Of a DNA stretch of 64,000 nucleotides, positions 47,819 to 59,848 are shown piece after piece (position 1 is the first letter of the stretch; the number at the start of each line of letters is the position of its first letter). The stretch covers positions 2,865,001 through 2,929,000 of the forward strand of contig CM056553.1 of the NCBI GenBank assembly GCA_029721515.1, in the 5' to 3' direction. The stretch comes from Synanceia verrucosa (Eukaryota; Chordata; Actinopteri; Perciformes; Synanceiidae). The notes beneath the pieces are model-generated. The model was not told the origin of the DNA and did no database searches. It saw only the letters and a list, made by a program, of their open reading frames with translations. The position numbers and the translations under genes are program-made.

Positions 47819-47895
47819 CTGGAGTCTGATGATACTACGTGGAAAAACGTGATCCAAAATATCCCCGGTATGATGTTTCCACAGCAACTGTTTCC
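47819..47895 (-). CDS. Weak candidate minus-strand exon, 77 nt
   Basis: Acceptor TTTTGTTGTCCGGCAG; donor CTCCAG/GTAAGACAA, close to consensus. Two frames are open (one reads KHHTGDILDHVFPRSIIRLQ). The donor is one of the best on the minus strand in the window. No homology recognised. Confidence 0.2.
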
Positions 47896-49627
47896 CTGCC
47901 GGACAACAAAACTACACGTCAGATACAGTGATGAGCAGACATGAATAATTCACTTCACAGACACTTCATGCCAACTTTTGACCTGACCTTTGAATCTATG
48001 TTGGTGCTGGGGGTGTCATCATGTAGCCTACTCATTAAACATTCAAATGAAACTTAAAATGATCAAAAAGTAATAAATAATGTCAGCAAAAAAACCATCT
48101 TGGAGTAGGATCACACCACGATAAGCACCAATAATTCAGCAACCATTACATCACCATTAAAACATGGCATGTTCCCATCAGCTTGTTTGTGCCGTTTGCG
48201 TGCCAGACACACAATTAGCACATAAAAACACAACAAAAGGCTCCAGGTGTGGCGAGGCACGCAGGTATGCTGCAGAACGAAGACTTAATGCTCGATATCA
48301 GTGCAGCGAAACTGCTAATGCACTATTAGTTCACATGATAGAAAAGAGTTAAACCACATGCATCAAGCAGTGCGTACAGCAACACATGGCCAGTTTCCAA
48401 AGGTCATGTTTATGTTTTGCTGATGCTACGACACCGCAGAGCGTGACTGAAAGCGAGTGCAACTGTAAAATAAGCTGCTCAAGCTTGATGGGAAATTAAT
48501 GATGTGGAGGTAAACTGCTCGGAAAGCTGGAAACAACTGAATGCACTGAAGGCATAATAAAAAAAGAGAAGCAGCTATATGTCAGGTGTTTTTTTTCCAC
48601 TAGCTAACAGAAGCAGATGCCATCATGGGATATTTCCTTGTTTTTCCATGGATTTAGCTGAGTGAAAAAAGTGTTGAGTCAATACTTCAGCGCTGCTTCC
48701 CATGGACTCTGATTAGATCTCGTCTCCCCTATCAGCCTCAGCACTGTTTGGGCTTCGCTTGAAATCCTTTCTGTCGTCTGCTTACACTGTTAACAGTTCA
48801 GCTGTTTGGTGACGGAGTGAAAGTCTGTTGACATGTAAGCCTCATTACACCAGACTCCTCCAGACGTCCACAGGAAACCCATTTAAAATTGTTCTTTGTT
48901 TGTGTCGGAACATGAGGTAAGTCTTCTTATGTGTTGATATAGATTTATGTGCAAGCATGTGATGTTTTTAAGGCATCTATTTTCACAGGAGTTTTAACCC
49001 TTTAACACGTCGCCACCAACTCATCGCACATGCGTATTTTGGATTAATTACGTAACAGTATGTGCTATCAAAAAAAATCCAAAGGTTTCTCAAAGCTGAC
49101 ACGTTGCTCTTTACAGCCAATATTACGGTAATTTCAATAATCCCTCTGCTGGAAGGCGAAGCAGCCTCTTTGTTCCCTGTATATAGTTTTCATTTCATGG
49201 CCGATTTTAGCACATTTAGAGACAAAGACTCCCAAAATGTATTGTAAATATTTTTCATACTTTTCAAATATCAACTTTAAAATGCTAAATCTGTTAATCA
49301 AGTTCAATTGCATTGTTTTTTTCCCCTAAATGAAACTGAAATCAAATCTGTTTTTCAACATTTTAACTTATTACACTCTTCAACAATTACAACATCCAGT
49401 AAATTTTATATACTCTGATAGCTTATCATAAATTGCACGTCATATTATCTCCCATATTTTATTATAATCTGCACCTTGCATTCCTCTTATGTATCTCTTG
49501 TAGTATATATTTTGATATACAGCTTATTTTATTTTTATCCTCCTGAACCCTGCATGCCTCTGTTTCATCTATCTATCTATCTATCTATCTGATGACTGAA
49601 AAAGGTCCAGCCAGAAATTTTCAGGTA
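47896..49627. other. Unassigned DNA with an isolated strong splice donor
   Basis: AACATGAG/GTAAGTCTT at about 48911..48927 is a near-perfect plus-strand donor, but the possible upstream exon has stops in most frames. A TTAACCCTTTAACACG motif at 48994 may be the end of a TTAA element. Short (ATCT)n at 49569..49590. Confidence 0.35.
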
Positions 49628-49943
49628 TTAACTCTTTGATTGCCAAAGGTGTATATTTACATCCTTTAAAATACGATGCTTGAGTGCCATCTTGAGAAAA
49701 AGTGTTGATTTTGGTGAAAGTGTCCTCTACTCTACCTCTGATAAAACAAGAATGAAACAAGGTAAAAACAAACATTTTTTTCATGATGAAATAGAGAGTC
49801 TCTTCTTTCATTTGAGTTATTCAGTGTTTTCAGAGTCATAGTACAAAATATTCTGTGGGTCTAGAAATATGACTCAAAATGGGCAAAAACACTGGAACAA
49901 GGTACTTTGTGTTTTAAAAAACGGCTGGCACTCAATGAGTTAA
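49628..49943 (+). mobile_element. TTAA-MITE copy 7, double-ended and internally deleted
   Basis: TTAA at both ends (49628..49631, 49940..49943). The left end CTCTTTGATTGCCAAAGG is followed by a second module GCTTGAGTGCCATC about 50 bp in, then the core from AAAGTGTTGATTTTGGTG onward. The segment with the AGGAAGTGGAGACG block is deleted. Right end GGCTGGCACTCAATGAG intact. Confidence 0.87.
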
Positions 49944-52277
49944 ACATTTATATTGTCATGCAAATGAATCACTGGCATGTTCATAGCTTTGCTGATAATT
50001 TTGTCTGTTTATTAATAATTGTTCATTTCGTAAAACTCTTTATCAGCTCGTGTGTGTGTGTGTGCAAACTGCAGGATTTCTAAACATGCACAGTACAGGA
50101 GCTCAAAAGAAAGAAAGCAACAACATTTCCTGCCTGCGCTCTTTTGCTGAGTCGTGTTTTGTCTGGGAAGGTGTGGCATATGCTGCAGAGGATGCTGACA
50201 CACCGTCTGCGCTCGGCGGCATCAATCTGATAAGGCTCATTAAAAGGGTGCAAGCAGTTTAAAGGGTTTGGTTAAAAGTGCACCAGGCACTGGAAAATAC
50301 ACCTGTCCCATCAAGACAAGCCAAATTATTATTAGTATTAATGAGTGTTTATTCTTTTATTCCCTGGTAGCTGTCAGAGATGTGTCTAAAAATCATATTT
50401 TATTCATGTGAAATGTGTGAATATGTTGGATGAGTCACACACTTTGATATCCAATCAGCTGAACCGGCTGACAAAGCAAAAACCAGCTCCTGCTCTCAAC
50501 AAATTTTTTTGTTTTGACCTTTTGACTTCACGCGCATACATCACATAGATAAATGATGACAGGTAACATTTCTTTTATGCACCACCTTAGTTTCTAGCAC
50601 TGCAGATATCTGCTATCTGTGCCTCCAAACAAACCTAGAAGCTGTGAAATAAGACAACACAGAGAGGAAATGAGTTTTTTCATGAATATTAAAGCATGTT
50701 GTAGTTTAAACTCACAGTAAAAGTATGAATGTGATGGCACCTTTAACAGCTGTATTTGGTAATTTGTGGAGTTACCAGTGATGGGCTGCTGCTGCTGCTG
50801 CTGGAGGACATCTTGTCAAACCAGAGCAAAAGTTGCAAACACCTGTCAAAAGCAGGAAGTGGCCAATCAGAATGTACCAAGTGTGCCAGAGCATGGGGGG
50901 GGAGGAGAGTTTAGAGATTTTAGTTTGTTTCGTCTTTTGTTTTGGTTACTAGTTAAAAGATTTGCATTAATAATACTAATATACTGATAGTGCTGTTTTG
51001 TTTTATATGCAGTTTAGCTTGTAGTCTTTGTCTTTGTATTACCCCACTATTTTCAGAAAATGGTCTGATCCACTTTACACATATTTATGCACATACATAC
51101 AGAACTGTATGTGTTTAAAAAAAATAAAATAAAATAAATCATTGAAAAATTAATTGTGGATGGTCCATCACAAGGTGCTTTGTGCTTGTGTCTCATATCT
51201 CAAAGAAAAGAGCAATAAATGTATTTTTATCATCAATATACCATCTAAAGATACAACCATTTATGTTCATGAATCCAGTCCGTGCACGCTTGATTTGATT
51301 TTTAATAGGTAGATCATGACCCAACAGCTCCAGCAATAAGAACCCCATGTAGAGCACAGCTCAGAGAGAAATTAATAATTTATCATTGTTAATTTTTTAA
51401 AACCCGGGTCACATCATGGTACATTTTGGGCAGTTTTATAAGGAGAGATACTTCAAGATGTATTGAAGAAATGAACTGCTGCAAAGCTGACAATAGTTTC
51501 TCTTGACTTATTTTGTTTCTTTTCACAATAAATTGCTCTTCATATTTCACTCTCTAAGTAGTGCTGCATGTAAAGAAGCTGAAGCTGCTTTCTGGGTGTC
51601 AAATGTGTGCTGAAAATAAAGTTTTACTACTGTCCAGTCCATGGCCTCTTGAAGCTCGGCAGAGGAGGTCTGGGATCCTGTGTCCTGTTCAAGGGTGAAG
51701 TGTTACTGACCTTGGTATCCATCCCAGCAATCTACAGTCGTAAACCTATTTCCCTAAACTGGAGCGTGCTGTTGTTTACTGATAAAACAAAGATTTTTCT
51801 ATGATGTATACACGGCGGTTTAAGCCAGATTGTGCTTGGAGGTCCGGTATGTGAGCGTATTTATCAGGGCGTCGCTGGTCCTTTTGGGCAGGCAGCCAGA
51901 ATAAACAGGAGCGAAGGCAGGAGGTGAACGGAGGCCATAAACAGCAGCAGGGCGATCCTAACATGGACTGAATGCAGCTACTGTCTGTTCGCTCCCCTCT
52001 CAACCCTCAGCTTCCTCCACACCTCATATCTGCACCTCCAAATGCAAACATACCAGCAGGAAGATAAAACCAGCAGCACACATGTGCACAAAGTGCCGTG
52101 ATCTTTACACATGAGGACTTTTTTTTCAATGACAGTGGCGTTCTCTACCTGTCAGACCTGTTATGGACTCAGCTTTGAATGACCAGCTTACCAGTTGGCT
52201 GCCTGCCTGGTATTCTGACTTCCTGTCTGTGCACGTCCATGTAGCTGCATGGGTTGATATAAATAAATGTCTGTAAA
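49944..52277. other. Unassigned DNA
   Basis: No recognised gene. Contains (CTG)n at 50789..50803. The open frame 50050..50262 (ends NLIRLIKRVQAV) has no splice context. Confidence 0.35.
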
Positions 52278-53175
52278 CCCTGGTGAAAAATAAATATGCT
52301 AAGTGTACTTAAAGTTATTGTACTTTTGTGTACTTGAAGCCACAAAAATCATCACTATACTTCAAGTGTCTTTATAATTAAATGACTTATGAGTCAAATA
52401 TTTATACTTTAAGTACACATTTTTTTATTTTAAGTTGTTTCACTTCACATGAAAGTGCAATAAATATTTCAAGTTTCTACAATTTAATTACAATTACAGA
52501 CCCATTTTGAGTTTTTTTAAGACCCACAGAATATTTTGTACTATGACTCTGAAAACAATGAAATGTTTAACTCACTGAGTGCCAGCCGTTTTTTAAAACA
52601 CAAAGTACCTTGTTCGAGCGTTTTTGCCCATTTTGAGTCATATTTCTAGACCCACAGAATATTTTGTACTATGACTCTGAAAACACTGAATAACTCAAAT
52701 GAAAGAAGAGACTCTCTATTTCATCATGAAAAAAAATGTTTGTTTTTACCTTGTTCCATTCTTGTTTTATCAGAGGTAGAGTAGAGGACACTTTCACCAA
52801 AATCACCACTTTTTGTCGAGATTCTTGTTTTACTCTCTAATCTCGATCGTCTCCACTTCCTGTTTTGATCTCTGTGGTGTATGCCGTCTCTTTATGCTCT
52901 GACTACATCTCCCAGAAGCCCCAGTTTTACTCACAGGCTGTGGGAAACCACAATCAGCGACCCACTGCCAAAAACACACTTTGACGTCAAAATACGTCAA
53001 TGGCACTCAAAGAGTTAAAATATATTTAGTACAAAATTAGTTGCTCCAAAATAGCTTAAAGTTAACTAATCATAAAGACACTTGAAGTGTAGTGATGGTT
53101 AGTGTGGCTTCAAGTACAAAAAAGTAAAGTATGCTAAATTTTAGCACACTTAGCATATTTATTTTTCATGCTGGG
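52278..53175. mobile_element. Fold-back MITE with CCC..AAATAAATATGCTAAGTG ends, host to a TTAA-MITE
   Basis: The left arm CCCTGGTGAAAAATAAATATG continues GCTAAGTGTACTT and, further in, TTGAAGCCACAAAAATCATC and CTTCAAGTGTCTTT. The right arm carries the same motifs inverted (AAAGACACTTGAAGTG, GGCTTCAAGTAC, TAGCATATTTATTTTTCATG). Arms are about 110 bp. A complete TTAA-MITE occupies 52567..53018 inside. The target duplication was not resolved. Confidence 0.8.
52567..53018 (-). mobile_element. TTAA-MITE copy 8, nested
   Basis: TTAA at 52567..52570 and 53015..53018; TTAACTCACTGAGTGCCAGCC at left and CGTCAATGGCACTCAAAGAG at right; reversed core complete. Immediately left (52500..52560) lies an extra partial copy of the family's ACCCATTTTGAG...ACCCACAGAATATTTTG segment, so an older MITE scrap or a local duplication adjoins it. 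Confidence 0.9.
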
Positions 53176-53850
53176 TAGTGATATGGACGGGTGGCAGGTT
53201 GGTTGGTCTGTCAGCCTGATGTTTGCTGGTTGACTGGATGGTTTGACAGCTGGATGTTGGTGGTGGAAGAAATCAGGGAGAGAGCGAGCCTGAACTGTTC
53301 ATGATGCAGCTTGACATGTGGAACACTAAGTGTATTAATCCAGCGTGCTGCAGCGCTGTCACCATGCATCTGTCTGCTCTGCTCACAGTGCACAGTTTTG
53401 TGTGGGTGTTCACATCTGCACATGCATGGACTCTAAATCACTTCCTGGGTTTGTAATGTGCACCGTGCACCCTGGGTAACCACACGCTGTTCAGAGTCGT
53501 CCTTTAATGCATGGGTTACATGAGTCATGCACACTGCAGATCACATTATTGTTCTTCCACGTACCAGCATCTGAGGTATGCTGTGCCCTGCATGCATTTA
53601 CATTTCTATAATCAAGGATTTAAATAGAAAACAGAATGATGAAATGTAATCTGATCCTGAGGGATTTGGCTGCTGCAGTAAACAGACTGATGCTGCTGTT
53701 TCTGAGGTGCCATCTTTGTTTCTGAATGGTGATGGGTTTCAGGTAGTGACGTGTTTTCTGAGTTTTATATGTGAAACGTGTCATTTATCTGCTGCTGGTT
53801 AAAGGATGAAAGACGAGCTCAGAGGCCAGCAGGAGAGCGTCTTATTGACC
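53176..53850. other. Unassigned DNA
   Basis: Nothing recognised. Confidence 0.35.
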
Positions 53851-54175
53851 GAATCACTCTCCTTCTCCTTCGCTCTTTCATATTGATGGGCTGGAATCCT
53901 TTACAGAGCTTCTTTTTACCTCTCTTTTCTCTCTCTTGCCCTCCGTCCACCCTCTCTTTACATTGACAGGTCTTTATGGGTTTAGCATTAATTTGACCTC
54001 TCCTTTATCCCCTTTCTGCCTCATTGTGCACTTTGTGACCACCTATGTGTCCTTCAATCCACTCCCTTCCTCACCTCTTCTTCTCTCTTATCTCCTCGCT
54101 CTCCTCCTCCACTCATCCTTTCCTTTTCTTCTGTCCTTATCTCCTTATTGATCCCTTTTTTCATATATCTTGTCT
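53851..54175. repeat. Polypyrimidine-rich stretch
   Basis: CT-rich plus strand (CTCCTTCTCCTTCGC, CTCTTCTTCTCTC and similar) with scattered interruptions. Overlapping open frames are compositional. Confidence 0.5.
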
Positions 54176-54350
54176 TTGCCAATTCCAAACTAACAATTGT
54201 GTGACCTCTGACCTTTGACCTTTTTTTACAGCCTCCTGTGCAAAATCCTCAAATACAATGAAAAAAAAATATAATGCAACTTATCGAAGAAACGTCTTAT
54301 TATCCTCTCCTTAGCAAGAAGACTTTATAGCATCAGCATCACTGGTTGGT

Positions 54351-54401
54351 AATAATAATAATAATATTACAATAATAATAATAATAAAATATAATAATAA
54401 T
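54351..54401. repeat. (AAT)n-rich microsatellite
   Basis: AATAATAAT units with short ATTAC and AAAT interruptions. Confidence 0.85.
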
Positions 54402-55569
54402 TTTCTGTCGTTGCCATTGTTTTCAAATTATTTTGCAAATTTTTTTGCAATTTTGCATTGTTTTTCATGTCTATTTCTGCAAGTCAAAGCCACATTACAA
54501 AGACCAAAAATATATTTTATTTATTGAATAATTGTGTTTAATATTTCATTTGCAATTGCAACATCTTCTTCATTTTTTTAATTGTAAATATGTATTGCTT
54601 TTATTATTCTTTATTGCTGTTATTATTTATTGTTTTATTTATTACTGTAATTTGTTTATGCTGCAGTGGCGGGTGAATTTTTTTCTAGTGGGGGATAAAT
54701 AACAAAAATATTCTATTCATTATAAAATAGGTTTTTTATCCTCATATCCTTCCTTAAACCTTCCTCTCAGGTTTTGCTGCAATAAAAACCCGGAGTCAAT
54801 ATTTGCACAAACACAAAATGTTGCCTCTCAGGGGAACAAACAAACAATGCTTTTATTTTTCTGTTGACGGAAGTCACACATGATTTGTTACCTGTGGCAG
54901 CATTAACAAGTGTATTCCCCTTATTTAGTAGAAATAGCTAAATCCTGCTGTGACCTTCCTCCAATTGATTCACCTCTGAGCTGTAGAAAATAAAACTGAG
55001 AGCAAAAAGGATAAATGGCGTCTATCTCAGAGGAAGAGAATGAAGATGGAAGATAGAGTAAAACAGATGGAGGTGGAGGAGGAGATGACATGGAGGAAAT
55101 AGAGATGGTGATGAAGGAAGAAAAAAGAAGAATATCAGAGCTGATTTGTAATAAAAAGAGACTGTAGTGACATGAAATAGTTCCAAGCTTAATTAGACGC
55201 TATAAAGACGAAAGAGTCAGGATGCGTTAAGTTAATCATGTGGTGAACAACCTTTATACTGGACGACAAACAGACAGAAGTGGCTCAAAGCATAAAAAGC
55301 ATATAAGTTGGACATTTATTAAAAACCAAAGCTTTGTGGTGAATAAGAATGAGTAAAACATGACATGAAGTGTCGACACTGTCACTAACGATACAAACAG
55401 GGAGGAATAAGCAATCAGGCTATTTCCCTTAAACAAGATGAAAACAAAGAGATTAATGTCAAACAACGAAACAAAGAAATATTATGTTACTGTAAAAGAG
55501 AAGATTAAAAGTAGCCACCGAGTTTTAAAGTTGAATTTAGGTCAATTTCAAAACTACAATGGGGTATCA
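54402..55569. other. Unassigned AT-rich DNA
   Basis: T- and A-rich, with nothing recognised. GGA/GAAGA-rich patch at 55020..55135. Confidence 0.4.
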
Positions 55570-56543
55570 GGACCACATTAAGATTTTTTTTTCCACAGAC
55601 TTCAAGAATAAAGTCATTATTTACAAGAATAAAGTCATTATTAACGGAATAAAGTCAGTATTTATGAGAATAAAGTCATTATTAACGGAATAAAGTCATA
55701 AATTTACAAGAATAGTCATAAATTTGCAAGATTAAAGTCATTTTATTAGAATCAAGTAATAAAATAATGTTCTAACGTGTCGCTGTAGAGGAGGAGTTGT
55801 TAAAAACTTCGGTAAACTTAGAAAGATATTAGCAGATTCCAACTTCCTGGATCAATACATCCAAATCCAGTCTAAAGATGTCAACGATGTATTTCTGCAG
55901 TGTTGGTGATGAACATGATGAACGACGCTCCATGGAAAACTGATGCAAAACAGGGACCGTCTACAAAGTGCAACACCAGAACAAAAAAATTTCAATAACT
56001 TCCACATTAAAAACTCTCGCAGCACCAACACATTAGAATATTATGACTTTATTCTTATAAAATTATGACTTTAATCCTGTAAATTTACAACTTTATTCTT
56101 GTAAATTTATGACTTAATTCTTGTAAATAATAACTTTATTCCTGTAAATAATGACTTAAACTTTGAGTGCCATTGACACATATATGCGTCAAAGTGTTTT
56201 TTCGGCAGCAGGCACAAGAGGGCGCTCTAACACAGCCTGTGAGTAAAATCGGGGCTTCTGGGAGATGTAGTCAGGACATAAAGAGACGTATTCACCACAG
56301 AGATCTGAGCAGGAAGTGGAGACGATCAAAAAAAATGTTCTTCTCTCTAATCGCGATCATCTCCACTTCCTGCTTCTCTTGTGCCAGCTGCTGAAAAAAA
56401 CACTTTGACATATATAAACATCTATGGCACTCAGGTGTTGGATTTTAAATGACGTATAAATACGTCTTGGGCACTCAGAGAGTTAATTTTGTAAATTTAC
56501 AACTTTATTCCCCTAAATAATGACATTATTCTCAATGTGGACC
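55570..56543. mobile_element. Fold-back element of AATAAAGTCATTATT units, host to a TTAA-MITE
   Basis: The left arm (55570..55755) holds about six units of GAATAAAGTCATTATTTAC and GAATAAAGTCATAAATTT. The right arm (56035..56160 and 56487..56543) holds the inverted units (AAATTATGACTTTA, TTTATTCTTGTAAATTTATG). The outer ends GGACCACATTAAG and CTCAATGTGGACC are inverted. A palindromic TTAA-MITE splits the right arm. The central 280 bp are non-repetitive. Confidence 0.75.
56156..56486. mobile_element. TTAA-MITE copy 9, palindromic derivative
   Basis: TTAA at 56156..56159 and 56483..56486. The left half (GAGTGCCATTGACACATATA, GTGTTTTTTCGGCAGCAGGC, CAGGAAGTGGAGACGATC) is repeated in inverse orientation in the right half (GATCATCTCCACTTCCTG, GCCAGCTGCTGAAAAAAACAC, ATCTATGGCACTCAG), joined at AAAAAAAATGTTC. 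A second end module (TTGGGCACTCAGAGAG) follows. The core normally lying right of the AGGAAGTGG block is absent. Confidence 0.85.
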
Positions 56544-57109
56544 AAACACTCCGTCGTACAAAACAGATTTTTTTTTTATCTATGGAGATAAAAGTAAACA
56601 GTGTGTGACACTGAAGTGACCTGCAGTTATTTTTGAATATTCATTTAGTAATATCAAATAACCAAACATGTCTGAGCTCAGCCTGTATTGAGTTCTCTCC
56701 ATGTTTTAGGATCAGCTTCAGCTGTGCTCACTCCACAAGTATAAAGTAACACAGAGCTAATGAAGGCTGGAAGATGAGATGATAAACTGTGTCTGTGTGT
56801 GTCAGCCCTCCAAATTTAAAACACAACAACCATCCGATATGTGTGAGAGCACGACTTCGTCCTAAATATAAACGGCTCCACCTTATCTGGCAGTCGAGTC
56901 CTCTGTTGAGGTTGTTGTGGATCAGGTCACGCTCACTGTTACTACTTTATAACCTTTATTTATAACCTTTATTATATTTACAGCACTAATGATGAGATGA
57001 GCTTCCTTTTGACGTCCTCTAAATACACTGTTAACACTGCTAGAGCCAAATTAACATGAGAAACTTTTCTTTTAATGTCATCATGTTAATGTTTGGGCTG
57101 TTGATAGCG
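56544..57109. other. Unassigned DNA
   Basis: Nothing recognised. Confidence 0.35.
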
Positions 57110-57335
57110 TGTTAGCCTGATCAGTCTGTGTTAACGCGTTAATTTACATGACCGTAACTCTACCTGGACAAACTGGCAGAGTCGTTCTGGCAGCAGAACT
57201 CCATTCAAAAAATCAAGGAAACTAACAAGTCGTAACTAACGATTAAATATTAGATTAACTGTCTTTTCTGAATCTGTCCAAGCTTCTCCTTTAATTCAGC
57301 AAACAAATAATCCACCAAAGAGCATCGTTTAAGTG
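57110..57335. repeat. Unnamed interspersed repeat, copy B
   Basis: Pairs with 39130..39391 (GTTAACGCGTTAATTTAC, GCAGAACTCCATTCAAAA, TTTTCTGAATCTGTCCAAGC, TTCTCCTTTAATTCAGCAAA). A TTAA-MITE adjoins it directly at 57336. Confidence 0.55.
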
Positions 57336-57766
57336 TTAACTCTTTGAGTGCCACTGACATATTAATACGTCAAAGTGTTTTTTCAGCGATGATTGCGCTC
57401 TCACACAGCCTGTGAGTAATTTTGGGGCTTCTGGGAGATGTAGTCAAAGCATAAAGAGACAGTATACACCACACAGATCAAAACAGGAAGTGGAGATGAT
57501 CGAGATTAGAGAGCAAAACAGAATCTGGACAAAAAGTGGTGATTTTGGTGAAAGTGTCCTCTACTCTACCTCTGATAAAACAAGAATGGAACAAGGTAAA
57601 AACAAACATTTTTTTCATGATGAAATAGAGAGTCTCTTCTTTCATTTGATCTATTCAGTGTTTTCAGAGACATAGTACAAAATATTCTGTGGGTCTAGAA
57701 ATATGACTCAAAATGGGCAAAAACGCTGGAACAAGGTACTTTCTGTTTTAAGAAATGGCTGGCACA
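57336..57766 (+). mobile_element. TTAA-MITE copy 10, right end lost
   Basis: TTAA at 57336..57339, CTCTTTGAGTGCCACTGACA, complete core, ending AAATGGCTGGCACAGCAC, where the terminal TCAATGAGTTAA is replaced by unrelated DNA. Single-ended type. Confidence 0.85.
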
Positions 57767-58534
57767 GCACAGCAGCTTTTATAAAATATATAATAAAATA
57801 TCTTATAAATGATATTTTAAACACCTCTGTTCTGGCAATGCATTTTGGGCAGTTTGTCCAAGTAGATTTGGAGCAAATGTTCACAAAGTAGCGTGGAAAT
57901 GCAGATTGTGTTAACTTCTAATCAAGTCTGTGTATGGAGGAGGGGTCAAACAAACACAGTGTCTCTGAAACCAAAACTAATATTTACTTGTTTTACCATG
58001 AAACATTACAGACATAACTTCATCTGCAAACATACTGATTTTAAGCCGAACTACGATCATCCACTGAACCTTACCCTGCAGGTCTGCTTTGTCTCCATTC
58101 AGATCCACCTGTTTAAAACTGTGACTGTAATCACTCAGTACATGATTGAGAACCCAGCACTGTCTTCACCCTTTAACATAACTATACTTAACTAAAAATT
58201 CTAATAAGTATAAGTAATAAAATAACTTCAGACTGTAGCAAACTAAAGGGAAACATGATAGTGACAAAATATGTATGCAGCTAACGAGCATGATGAAGGA
58301 TGCACACACACAGGCACACACACACACACTGTACAAACCAACAAAAGGAAACCAGCTCACATGTGCAGAGCTGTGAGGAAACACACTGCTCTCTCCTGTT
58401 CTTATCAAACTTATTTTCAGTATGTACACTATGATGCTCACTGAATGATGCTGACTTCCTCAATCTTCAGCTTTTTCTTGACCCTGTTGTTAAAAGTAAC
58501 GTGACTTTTTTCAGTCCTTTAAAACTTAAATTGA
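57767..58534. other. Unassigned DNA
   Basis: Short CA stretches at 58303..58331. No supported gene. Confidence 0.35.
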
Positions 58535-58650
58535 AGGCATAACACTTAACACACACAATACTGTGTTTTCCTATTGGTGTTAAACGCACCACCTGAAAAT
58601 TTAATCCCTCCAGTTTTAAAATTTACTGTAAATTTAAGACAATTTAAGGA
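58535..58650. mobile_element. Remnant of the CAGGG/TTTAAGAC repeat group
   Basis: TTAAACGCACCACCTGAAAATTTAATCCC and TTACTGTAAATTTAAGACAATTTAAG match the interior of the element at 62018..62236. No termini visible. Confidence 0.5.
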
Positions 58651-58910
58651 TTTAACCACCAGTGAGAAGGAAATGAAAGCAACAGGTGAATCACAGAGCT
58701 GTCAAACATGCCTCTGCATCCCATAATGACATGTTCAGTTTCCAAAGCCACCTAAAATCTGTCTTTATCATTTCTGCAGGGTCATAATAAAATGTCACTT
58801 CCTGTCTCCTCAGTGTGTGAAACAACCACAGTGATTCATCCTGGAAACACGACGTGATACTCTGATGATTTATTAATGAGATAAGAGCTGCAGGAGGCAG
58901 AAAGGATAGA
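58651..58910. other. Unassigned DNA
   Basis: Nothing recognised. Confidence 0.35.
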
Positions 58911-58956
58911 GTGTGTGTGTGTGTGTGTGTGTGATTTCAGACATCAGCTGTCGTCT

Positions 58957-58994
<38 letters not shown>

Positions 58995-59082
58995 TCTTTG
59001 CATGAGGAGGCGCAGATGGCTCGCTCTCACCCTGAGGCTGCCATTAGCAACATGAACAGTTTGGTTGACCGTCGTCACTCTG

Positions 59083-59119
<37 letters not shown>
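58911..59119. repeat. Cluster of GT and CA arrays facing each other
   Basis: (GT)n at 58911..58933, (CA)n at 58960..58991 and (CA)n at 59085..59119. The GT and CA arrays 26 bp apart could form a long hairpin. Confidence 0.95.
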
Positions 59120-59121
<2 letters not shown>

Positions 59122-59402
59122 CTCACATCAAGTTTTCTTGGTGCGTTGATATCAGACATAACAGAATATTTTCACTATGAATTTCTTGTCCAGGTGTGTT
59201 AATGCAACACTTTTAAAACACGACACAAGTCTAGATTGCTGTGAACAATAAAACACTCAGTGTGTTCACACAGAGAAGATGCAGAGAAAAAGAGGAGACA
59301 GTATTTGTTACCTGGTCACACTTTATCAGATAAATAATAATAATAATAAAAAAATAAAATTCATGAAAACTCAAGACACTTTACCAGGAAAAACACATAA
59401 TC

Positions 59403-59848
59403 CAGGGTTCTTACATAATTTTAAAAGTCAAATTTAATACTTTTTAAGATCTTAACAAATATAATTTAAGACACAAAAATGTCAGAACAATTTCTTTGGT
59501 AGAAAATAGTAAATTTATTGTCGGGAAGAAAAAAAAGTCCAACGACTGATTAATCTCAGAAAATCTCTTTTTTTATGAAATTGTTCAGCCCTTAACACTG
59601 CAATAACAATATAAGTCTAAGGCATAACACTTACTGTCTTTTCTTCAGCTTTAAGTCATAACTGCAAAGAACAAAGAAGTGAACTTTGTGAACAAAATAA
59701 TGTGCAAAATTTCATCTGGAAATTTAATACCTAATAAAAAAAAACACAATTATAATTTTTAATTTATTTTTCAAATTTATGGTACCTTTAAGACCTTAAT
59801 TACCCAGATTTTAATTTAAGACATTTTAAGATTTTTTAAGGAACCCTG
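59403..59848 (+). mobile_element. CAGGGTTC-ended MITE, TTTAAGAC group
   Basis: Starts CAGGGTTCTTACATAATTTT and ends AAGGAACCCTG. Subterminal inverted TTTTTAAGATCTTAAC / GTACCTTTAAGACCTTAATT and TTTAAGACATTTTAAG motifs. Non-coding. Target duplication not clear (ATAATC left, ATAAGTC right). Confidence 0.7.

Noticed and set aside
48870..48930. Near-perfect donor GAG/GTAAGTC after an ATG
   Set aside because: The upstream segment has stops in most frames and no downstream acceptor could be paired; could be a UTR exon, but nothing else supports it.
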